This document shows, in pieces, positions 22,674-28,690 of a stretch of 28,690 bases of DNA (its first letter is position 1; each line of letters starts with the position of its first letter). The position numbers and the translations under genes were made by a program. The stretch comes from Chloroflexota bacterium (lineage in GTDB: Bacteria > Chloroflexota > Limnocylindria > Limnocylindrales > CSP1-4): positions 1-28,690 of the forward strand of contig JAKAMV010000025.1 of the NCBI GenBank assembly GCA_021812735.1, given 5' to 3'. The notes beneath the pieces are model-generated. The model was not told the DNA's origin and ran no database searches. It worked only from the letters and a program-made list of their open reading frames with translations.

Positions 22674-22754
22674 CGGCGCGGAACCCGCTGGTGCCCGGCG
22701 CCGCCGTGGCTTCGCGGCACCTCGCTGATCGGCCCGGCATTGGCCCAGCGCGCG

Positions 22755-22760
22755 TAGACT
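22755..22760 (+). promoter_or_regulatory. -10-like box of the 22768 gene
   Basis: TAGACT, 7 nt before GTG 22768 (10 nt before ATG 22771), with no Shine-Dalgarno sequence. The same hexamer lies upstream of the VIT gene (4639-4644). Confidence 0.45.
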
Positions 22761-22767
22761 CGGTGCC

Positions 22768-23202
22768 GTGATGGACGACGACCGCTGGCAGCCCGGCATG
22801 CCCGTCCTCGATCGCCAGCCCGTCAGGGCGACCGCCGGCCTGCCTGCATCACTGGCCGGCCAGCCCCCGCGGTCGGTGCCCGAGACCGAACCCACGCCGC
22901 TCCAGAAGCACTTCGTCCTGCTCTCGGCCCCGGCGCTCGTCCTGGGCGCGGTCGCGATCACCGCGCTCGAGATGGGAGCGGGCTTCGACAGCTGGATCGT
23001 GCGGCTGTGCGTCCTCCTCGCGGCGCCCCTGCTGCTCGCGACCACGCTCGACGCGACGATCCGGATCTGGCGGTCTGCCTGGGCCTGGATGCCGGTCGAT
23101 CGCGGGCGCGGCCTGTTCCGGCTCACGTGGCTGATCGTGACGGCCGTGTTTCTCGTGCTGATCGTCGCCGCCGTGGTGCTGGTGCTGGGAATCGCCGGGT
23201 GA
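22768..23202 (+). CDS. Small membrane protein, function unknown
   Basis: A 144-residue protein with a hydrophilic, Pro-rich N-terminus of about 45 residues and then three membrane segments: FVLLSAPALVLGAVAITALE (about 49-68), SWIVRLCVLLAAPLLLATTL (about 74-93) and LTWLIVTAVFLVLIVAAVVL (about 118-137). A conserved-looking RIWRSAWAWMP stretch lies between the second and third. No family recognised. The start is GTG at 22768 or ATG at 22771, both immediately downstream of a TAGACT box. The stop is 10 nt before the Nudix gene start, so the two are probably one operon. Confidence 0.72.
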   Translation: MMDDDRWQPGMPVLDRQPVRATAGLPASLAGQPPRSVPETEPTPLQKHFVLLSAPALVLGAVAITALEMGAGFDSWIVRLCVLLAAPLLLATTLDATIRIWRSAWAWMPVDRGRGLFRLTWLIVTAVFLVLIVAAVVLVLGIAG

Positions 23203-23212
23203 GGGCGTCCCG

Positions 23213-23875
23213 GTGAGCGAGCGGCCGCTCGACGACGAGGAGCGCCGCATGATGGCCGCGGTTGGCCGCGGGCCCGACGGGCGCTCCACGGACATCCCGT
23301 CCGGCGGCGGCGCGCCGCACTGGCTGCTGTCCATGCTCAACTACTGCTCCCGCTGCGGCGCGGAGCTGGTCCTCACGGTCCCGCCCGACGAGAACCGCGA
23401 GCGCCTGGCCTGCCCCGACTGCGGCCAGGTCGCCTACGTCAACCCGCGGATGGTCGTCACCACGCTGCCGGTGGACGCGGCCGGGAACCTGATCCTGATC
23501 CGGCGCGGCATCGAGCCCGGCTATGGATCCTGGGCGCAGCCGGGCGGCTTCCTCGAGGTGGACGAGACCGTGGGCGAGGCCGCCGTCCGGGAGACGCTCG
23601 AGGAGACGGGGTACGTCGTGCGGCCGGGCGAGCTGATCGGGATGTACTCGCGGCTCGAGGCCGCGGTGGTCACCCTCGCGTTCGAGGCCGACGTGGTGGG
23701 CGGCGAGCCGAAGCCGTGCGATGAGGCGCTCGAGGTCGAGCCGTTCCGGCCCGCGGATATCCCGTGGGACGAGATCGCGTTCACGACCTCGTACTGGGCC
23801 ATCCGCGACTGGGTGACGCGGCGCCACCCCGAGGTGGAGGTGCCGCTTACGTTCCGGGGGCGCAACCGGCTGTAG
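23213..23875 (+). CDS. Nudix hydrolase with N-terminal zinc ribbon
   Basis: A 220-residue protein. An N-terminal zinc ribbon has Cys45, Cys48, Cys67 and Cys70 (CSRCGAEL...CPDCGQVAYVNPRM), as in NudC-like and related Nudix proteins. The Nudix box GFLEVDETVGEAAVRETLEE (residues 112-131, completed by Thr-Gly-Tyr) satisfies Gx5Ex7REUxEExGU with Thr at the first hydrophobic position. Such enzymes hydrolyse nucleoside diphosphates linked to another group; the zinc ribbon suggests an NADH-pyrophosphatase-like or ADP-ribose-type substrate, but the NudC SQPWPFP motif is not seen. The start is GTG at 23213 with GAGGG about 7 nt upstream. It ends before a 133-bp spacer to the convergent aldehyde dehydrogenase. 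Confidence 0.88.
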   Translation: MSERPLDDEERRMMAAVGRGPDGRSTDIPSGGGAPHWLLSMLNYCSRCGAELVLTVPPDENRERLACPDCGQVAYVNPRMVVTTLPVDAAGNLILIRRGIEPGYGSWAQPGGFLEVDETVGEAAVRETLEETGYVVRPGELIGMYSRLEAAVVTLAFEADVVGGEPKPCDEALEVEPFRPADIPWDEIAFTTSYWAIRDWVTRRHPEVEVPLTFRGRNRL

Positions 23876-24008
23876 GGCGGGCGAACCCCGTCAGGACGCG
23901 GACAGCCGTCTCCCGCCCGAGCGTGCGCAGCTGTCCCCCGGGTGGCCCTGTCTGGTCCGTGGCGGGCTCCGGAGCCCCCCGCCCTGGCGGAGGTGCGGCC
24001 CCGACCGG

Positions 24009-25451
24009 TCAGCTGATGTCCACGAACACGTTCTTGACCTCGGTGTAGAGCTCGAGCGCCTCCATCCCGAGCTCCCGGCCGATGCCCGACTGCTTGTAGC
24101 CGCCGAACGGCGCCTCGACGTGGACGCTGCTGTTGGAGTTGACCGAGACGACACCGGACTTGAGCGCCTTGGCCGACCGGATCGCCCGGGCCATGTCGCG
24201 CGTCCAGATGGACCCGGACAGGCCGTACGGCGAGGCGTTCGCGAGCCGCAGCGCCTCCTCCTCGGTGTCGAACGGGATCACGCCCACGACGGGCCCGAAG
24301 ATCTCCTCGCGGGCGATCCTCATGTCGGGCGTCATCCGGTCGAACACCGCCGGCATGAGGTACGCGCCGTCGGCCAGCGCCGGGTCCGTCGGGCGGACGC
24401 CGCCGGTCACCAGCTGCGCGCCCTCGTCGAGGCCCGACGCGACGTAGTCCTCGACCTTCGCGCGCTGCTTGAACGAGACGAGCGGGCCCACCTCGGTGGC
24501 CGGGTCGGACGGGTCGCCCACCTTGACGCTCTCGGTCGCCTTGGCGAACAGCTCGACGACCTGCTCGTGGACGGAGCGCTCGACGAAGATCCGGCTGCGG
24601 GCGCAGCAGTCCTGGCCGCAGTTGTCGAACACCGCGTACGGGGACGTGGCCGCGAACTTCTCGAGGTCCGCGTCGGCGAACACGATGTTGGGGCTCTTGC
24701 CGCCCAGCTCGAGGCTGACCTTCTTGATGGTCCCGGCGGCCGTGCGCATGATCTCCTGGCCGGTGGTGGTCTCGCCCGTGAACGCGATCTTGCCCACGCC
24801 TGCGTGCGCCGCGAGGCCCCCGCCGACGACGGGGCCCGGGCCGGTGAGCACGTTGAGCACGCCGGCCGGCAGGCCGGCCTCGAGCGCCAGCTCGCCCAGC
24901 CGCAGGGCCGTGAGGGGCGAGTAGGAGGCGGGCTTGAGGATCGCGGTGTTGCCGGCCGCGAGCGCCGGCCCGACCTTCCAGGCGGCCATCATGATCGGGA
25001 AGTTCCAGGGCACGATCAGGCCCACCACGCCGATCGGCTCGCGCAGCGTGAAGTCGAAGCCGGGCCGATGGGTCGGGATCGTGGCGCCGTGGATCTTGGT
25101 CGTGGCGCCCGCGTAGAACTCGAGGACCCGGGCGACCTGGCCCACCTCCCAGCGGGCGCCGCTGATGGGCTTGCCGATCTGTCGTGACTCGAGCTGCGAG
25201 AGCTCCTCCTCGTGGGCCCGGACGACCTCGGCGAAGCGGAGCATCAGGTGCCCGCGGTCGGCCGCGGAGAGCCGCGACCACTCGCCCTCGAAGGCGCGCC
25301 CGGCTGCGGCCACCGCGCGGTCCACGTCCTCGGCCCCGCCTGACGGCACCACCCCCACCAGCGTGCCGCGATGCGGCTCCACCACCTCGAACGTCTGGCC
25401 GTCCGCCGCGGCGACGAGCTCGCCGCCGATCACCATCCGGTAGTCGCTCAT
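24009..25451 (-). CDS. NAD(P)+-dependent aldehyde dehydrogenase
   Basis: A 480-residue member of the aldehyde dehydrogenase superfamily, oxidising an aldehyde to an acid. Diagnostic residues: Asn150 in PWNFP, Lys173 in LKPASYSP, FTGETTTG (224-231), the general base Glu248 in LELGGKSPN and the nucleophilic Cys282 in NCGQDCCARSR. The C-terminal EEIFGPVVGVI and PFGGYKQSGIGRE are standard. Overall it looks closest to betaine-aldehyde or gamma-aminobutyraldehyde-type members, but substrate cannot be read from sequence. The ATG at 25451 has GAGGAG about 12 nt upstream. The 169-bp spacer to the antiporter gene is without features. It stands alone. Confidence 0.93.
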   Translation of the reverse strand: MSDYRMVIGGELVAAADGQTFEVVEPHRGTLVGVVPSGGAEDVDRAVAAAGRAFEGEWSRLSAADRGHLMLRFAEVVRAHEEELSQLESRQIGKPISGARWEVGQVARVLEFYAGATTKIHGATIPTHRPGFDFTLREPIGVVGLIVPWNFPIMMAAWKVGPALAAGNTAILKPASYSPLTALRLGELALEAGLPAGVLNVLTGPGPVVGGGLAAHAGVGKIAFTGETTTGQEIMRTAAGTIKKVSLELGGKSPNIVFADADLEKFAATSPYAVFDNCGQDCCARSRIFVERSVHEQVVELFAKATESVKVGDPSDPATEVGPLVSFKQRAKVEDYVASGLDEGAQLVTGGVRPTDPALADGAYLMPAVFDRMTPDMRIAREEIFGPVVGVIPFDTEEEALRLANASPYGLSGSIWTRDMARAIRSAKALKSGVVSVNSNSSVHVEAPFGGYKQSGIGRELGMEALELYTEVKNVFVDIS

Positions 25452-25620
25452 GGGATTCGTGGTCTCCTCGCGCCGTGTAGGGGCGGCGTCTCAGTGTGGG
25501 GCGGGGGCGCGCCCGGATGTCTGGCAGGCGATTCTATGCCGGGCCCGCCGACCGCCGCGGCCGGGTCCTGATGGTCGGGCCGCCACCGGGTGCCGGGTCG
25601 CGAGCCATGCCCTCGAGCCG

Positions 25621-27381
25621 CTAGGAGGACCAGCTGCGCGAGTGGTCGCCGTACGCGTGGCGCCGCAGGCTGAGGGTGATCGCCGCCTGCTCCGGGCCCG
25701 ACACGCCCATGCGGGCGAGGGCGGCGCGGGCGAGCTCGAGGGCCGCCTCGACCTCGGGGTCTGCCAGGCGCGTGGCGCCGAGCTCGCGCAGCGTTCGGAT
25801 CTCCACCGGCCCGCGGGCGCGGGCGACGATCGCGAGGCGCTCGTTCATCGCATGCGCCCGCTCGACGGCCAGGCGCGACGCGAGGGGATCCCCGATCGCC
25901 ACGACCAGCAGCCGCGCGCGGTCGAGCCCGGCTCGGCGCAGGATGGCGGGGCTCGCCGCGTCCCCGTAGATCGTCGCCGCGCCCTGCTCCGCCGCGCTCT
26001 CGAGGGCGGCCTGGTCGCGGTCGACGACGACGCAGCGGTAGCCCCGGGCACGCACGGCCCGGATCACGACGCGCCCGACCCGCCCGGCTCCGAGCACCAC
26101 CACGGAGAGGCGGTCCGCCTCGCCATCGCCGGCCATGGCCAACTCGCCCCGCATCGTCGGCGCCTGTCCCGGCTGCGGTGGCTCCGGCATCGGCTCACGG
26201 CGCTCGAGGACCGCCACCAGGCGGTCGGCCGCCCGCGTCAGCGCCGGCGTCAGCACGATGCTGATGACCGCCGTGGCGAGCACGAGGTTGTAGGCGCGCA
26301 CGTCGATCAGGTGCAGCGACAGCGCCTGCTCCGCTAGCAGGAAGCTGAACTCGCCCACCTGGCCGATCGTGGCGCCCAGGAGGATCGCGCTGCGGCGCGG
26401 CAGGCCCAGCAGCCTCGCCAGCCCCGCGCCCGCCAGCGCCTTGACCGGCATCGCGACGGCCAGCAGGGCCACGAGCGCCCCCCACTCGGCGAGGATCGCG
26501 CCGGGGTCCACCAGCATCCCCACCGAGACGAAGAACAGCACCGCGAAGAGGTCCCGGAACGGGATGATCTCGCTCGCCGCCTGGTGGGCGAGCTTCGATT
26601 CGGCGACGATGATCCCGGCGATGAACGCGCCGAGCGCCAGCGACAGGCCGAACACGGCACTGGACACGAAGGCCGCGAGCAGGGCCGTCGCGAACACGGT
26701 GAGCATGAACAGCTCCGGCGACCGCAGCCGGCTGACCGCGTCGAGGAGCCAGGGCAGGAGGCGGGACCCGAACAGGTAGGCCAGCCCGAGGAACGCCGTC
26801 GTGCGCGCGACCGCGAGCACCATCGGGGCGAGCGCGTCGGTGCCCGCGAGCGGCTCGAGCATCGCGATCAGCACGATGGTGATCAGGTCCTGGACGACCA
26901 TCCAGCCGATGACGGCGCGCCCGTGCAGCGAGTCGAGTTCGCCCCGCTCGTCGAGCACCTTGAGCGCGACGAGCGTGGAGCTGATGGCGGTGGCGGCGCC
27001 GACCACCACGGCGGCGGGCCCGACGAGCCCGAGCGCCAGCGCGGCCGCCGAGCCGAGCGCCGTCGTCACGAGCACCTGGCCGATCGTGCCGGGCAAGACG
27101 ACCCGCCGCATGCGCGCGAGCTCGCGCACCGGGAACTCGACCCCCAGCGCGAACAGGAGCAGCACCACACCGAGCTCGGCCAGCTCGCCGATCTGGGCCG
27201 TGTCGCCGACGAAGCCCGGGGTGAACGGCCCGATCACGACGCCCGCTGCCAGATAGCCGACGAGCGCCGGCTGGCGCAGCCGCACGGCGATCGCGCCGGC
27301 TCCCAGCGCCGCCGCGACGGCGACGCCGAGCTCGAGGATGAAGCGCAGTTCTGGCGAGAGGCTGGTCACGAGATCGGGCAT
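25621..27381 (-). CDS. CPA2-family (KefB-like) cation/proton antiporter with RCK domain
   Basis: A 586-residue membrane protein. Residues about 10-390 form the Na+/H+-exchanger core of the CPA2 family (12 or so helices): LVGYLAAGVVIGPFTPGFV, LGVVLLLFALGVEF and GLSLALGAFIAGIIVAESK, with VVQDL in a core helix. After a linker, residues about 425-530 are a TrkA-N/RCK nucleotide-binding domain with VVLGAGRVGRVV (GxGxxG) and an acidic VVVDRD. Family members exchange K+ or Na+ for H+ and are gated by NAD(H) or glutathione adducts. The ATG at 27381 is preferred (GGGGCAGG 8 nt upstream); a TTG 18 nt earlier is possible. It is divergent from the K+ channel gene with only 60 bp between the starts. Confidence 0.9.
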   Translation of the reverse strand: MPDLVTSLSPELRFILELGVAVAAALGAGAIAVRLRQPALVGYLAAGVVIGPFTPGFVGDTAQIGELAELGVVLLLFALGVEFPVRELARMRRVVLPGTIGQVLVTTALGSAAALALGLVGPAAVVVGAATAISSTLVALKVLDERGELDSLHGRAVIGWMVVQDLITIVLIAMLEPLAGTDALAPMVLAVARTTAFLGLAYLFGSRLLPWLLDAVSRLRSPELFMLTVFATALLAAFVSSAVFGLSLALGAFIAGIIVAESKLAHQAASEIIPFRDLFAVLFFVSVGMLVDPGAILAEWGALVALLAVAMPVKALAGAGLARLLGLPRRSAILLGATIGQVGEFSFLLAEQALSLHLIDVRAYNLVLATAVISIVLTPALTRAADRLVAVLERREPMPEPPQPGQAPTMRGELAMAGDGEADRLSVVVLGAGRVGRVVIRAVRARGYRCVVVDRDQAALESAAEQGAATIYGDAASPAILRRAGLDRARLLVVAIGDPLASRLAVERAHAMNERLAIVARARGPVEIRTLRELGATRLADPEVEAALELARAALARMGVSGPEQAAITLSLRRHAYGDHSRSWSS

Positions 27382-27428
27382 GGCAGGCACCTGCCCCAAT
27401 TATCGGGATCGAGCGGCCGGCGACTGGC

Positions 27429-27434
27429 TAGGAT
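27429..27434 (+). promoter_or_regulatory. -10-like box of the K+ channel gene
   Basis: TAGGAT, 7 nt before the ATG at 27442 and without a Shine-Dalgarno sequence. It lies within the 60-bp interval shared with the divergent antiporter gene, whose own -10 candidate is GATAAT on the minus strand at about 27400-27405. Confidence 0.45.
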
Positions 27435-27441
27435 CAGCGGC

Positions 27442-28494
27442 ATGCAACCTGTCGGCCGCACCGCGAGGGGAACCTGGCTCGGCCGGACCCTGCGGGTGTT
27501 CTCCGAGGCGGTCGGCGGCCACCACCTCCGCATGTGGTTCGCGGTCGTGCTGCTGTGCGCGGCTGTCGGCACCGCAGGCTATGTGGTGCTGTTCGGCTGG
27601 AACGTCTCGGACGGCCTGTTCATGACCGTCATCACGATGACCACCGTCGGCTTCCAGGAGGTCCGCAGCCTCGACGGGTTCCCCGAGCGGGCCTGGACGA
27701 TGCTCCTCTCGGTGGCAGGCGTGGCGATCATCTTCGGCACGATCGGGATCGTCGCCGAGACCATCATCAGCGAGGCCGCGAGCGGCCGTCGGGAGGTGAG
27801 GCGGATGCGCGAGGCGGTGGCAGCGCTCCACGGCCACTACATCGTCTGCGGCTATGGCCGCGTGGGATCGACCGTGGCCCGCGAGTTCGAGCACACCGGC
27901 GAGCAGCTCGTGATCATCGACGTGCTGCAGGGCTCGCTCGACCGGGCGGCCAAGGCCGGCCACCTGGTGGTGGAGGGCGACGCCACCGACGACGCGACGC
28001 TGCGCGCCGCGGGCGTGGAGCGGGCGAGGGGCCTCGTCGCCTGCATCGACTCCGACGCGAACAACGTGTACGTGGTGCTGTCGGCGCGGTCGATGAACGC
28101 CGGGCTGTTCATCGTGGCGCGCGCGAACACCGAGGGCTCGGAGGCCAAGCTCCTCCAGGCGGGCGCCAACCGCGTCGTCTCGCCGTACACGAACGCCGGG
28201 CGCCGCATCGCGGAGCTGGCCGTCCGTCCGCACGTGGCCGACTACATCGACGCGGCGATGTCCCACGGGAACCTGACCATCAGCCTCGAGGACGTCGAGG
28301 TCCGGGCAGGCAGCGCTCTGGTGGGGGTGACCGTGGCCGCGCTCCGCGCCGATGGCGCAGTGACGCTCGCGATCCTCCGCCACGATGGCGACTACGAGCC
28401 CAACCCGCCCGACGGGCGGGCGCTGGGGGCCGGAGAGCGGCTGATCGTGTCGGGCTCGCCGGAGGCGCTCGCCAGCGTGGCGGCTCGCGCCTAG
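27442..28494 (+). CDS. Two-helix K+ channel with RCK (TrkA-N/TrkA-C) domains
   Basis: A 350-residue ligand-gated potassium channel. Membrane helix one is about 31-51. The pore loop carries MTTVGFQEV (66-74), with TVGF in place of the usual TVGY filter, a variant seen in some MthK-like channels. Helix two is about 88-110. The cytoplasmic RCK-N domain starts at HYIVCGYGRVGSTVAREF with GYGRVG at 137-142 and Asp160 closing the nucleotide site. VVEGDATDDATLRAAGVERA follows, and the TrkA-C domain occupies about 265-345. Nucleotide, Ca2+ or c-di-AMP ligands are known for relatives; the ligand here is unknown. The gene starts 60 bp from the divergent antiporter. Confidence 0.92.
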   Translation: MQPVGRTARGTWLGRTLRVFSEAVGGHHLRMWFAVVLLCAAVGTAGYVVLFGWNVSDGLFMTVITMTTVGFQEVRSLDGFPERAWTMLLSVAGVAIIFGTIGIVAETIISEAASGRREVRRMREAVAALHGHYIVCGYGRVGSTVAREFEHTGEQLVIIDVLQGSLDRAAKAGHLVVEGDATDDATLRAAGVERARGLVACIDSDANNVYVVLSARSMNAGLFIVARANTEGSEAKLLQAGANRVVSPYTNAGRRIAELAVRPHVADYIDAAMSHGNLTISLEDVEVRAGSALVGVTVAALRADGAVTLAILRHDGDYEPNPPDGRALGAGERLIVSGSPEALASVAARA

Positions 28495-28522
28495 CCGGGC
28501 CTCGCGCCGCTCAGAGGTCCGG

Positions 28523-28690
28523 TCAGCCGGCGCCCCGCTCCCGCTCGTCGGCCGCCATCGCCGCGCCCACGAGCCCCGCGTCGTTGAGCAGCTTGGCGGG
28601 GATGACCTCAGCCCGGACCGTCAGCCGGGGGATGAACTTGTCCGAGCGCTTGGACACGCCGCCGCCGATGATGAACAGCTGGGGCCAGAA
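28523..28690 (-). CDS. ppgK: Polyphosphate glucokinase, C-terminal end (5' part outside window)
   Basis: The last 55 residues of a gene entering from the right edge. [20 protein letters not shown], then [19 protein letters not shown] and LVGAAMAA match the C-terminal region of ROK-family polyphosphate glucokinases, which phosphorylate glucose from polyphosphate (and often ATP). The IIGGGVSK glycine-rich turn and the PAKLLN(D/N)AG segment are characteristic. It is convergent with the K+ channel gene. The catalytic Asp and zinc-binding ROK cysteines would lie outside the window. Confidence 0.9.
   Translation of the reverse strand, partial: FWPQLFIIGGGVSKRSDKFIPRLTVRAEVIPAKLLNDAGLVGAAMAADERERGAG

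Noticed and set aside
26584..27441. Upstream extension of the K+ channel frame to 26584
   Set aside because: It is antisense to the antiporter gene and shows no domain; the channel begins naturally at the ATG at 27442.

Overview
The window is a very GC-rich bacterial segment (roughly 70% G+C by eye) of about 28.7 kb. Gene content and codon style fit a Chloroflexota genome of the Limnocylindria/Ellin6529 type. The supporting content is a non-pyrrolysine MttB-family methyltransferase, TadE/TadG pilus-type proteins with Ser/Thr/Pro/Ala linkers, a polyphosphate glucokinase and many near-leaderless starts. A high-GC actinobacterium cannot be excluded. No rRNA, tRNA, CRISPR array or transposase was seen.

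Positions 1-5.6 kb hold accessory and housekeeping genes. First comes a two-gene toxin-antitoxin-like module on the minus strand: an HTH protein and a partial nucleotidyltransferase-like protein. Its promoter carries a perfect 12-bp inverted repeat, and it abuts a truncated membrane-protein fragment. Next are uppP (undecaprenyl-pyrophosphate phosphatase), an operon of a VIT/CCC1-type metal transporter and an MttB-like methyltransferase, and a plus-strand HTH protein with a possible nuclease-fold C-terminus. Positions 5.6-8.7 kb hold a repeat-bearing spacer, a SulP anion transporter with a STAS domain, and a lipoprotein.

The centre of interest is 8.8-19.4 kb, all on the minus strand. An OmpR-type response regulator and a histidine kinase are followed by three tandem cassettes. 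Each cassette is TadE with a C-terminal domain, then a plain TadE, then a TadG-like protein. The first gene of each cassette differs in its C-terminal module: PASTA in cassettes 3 and 1, PKD in cassette 2. Linkers also differ: Pro/Thr/Ser, Ala/Ser or very short. Cassettes are separated by strong hairpins, and the leaders of cassettes 2 and 1 share a conserved 66-bp element. Behind the cassette 2 leader lies what looks like the broken start of a further TadE gene. No Tad ATPase, platform, secretin or prepilin peptidase gene is present, so these proteins would use machinery encoded elsewhere.

Positions 19.4-28.7 kb are mostly metabolic and ion-homeostasis genes. They comprise a perfect 62-bp tandem repeat, a GrpB-PurK fusion overlapping the start region of purE, two small membrane proteins, a zinc-ribbon Nudix hydrolase, an aldehyde dehydrogenase, a CPA2-type cation/proton antiporter divergent from a K+ channel with an RCK domain, and the 3' end of a polyphosphate glucokinase gene.
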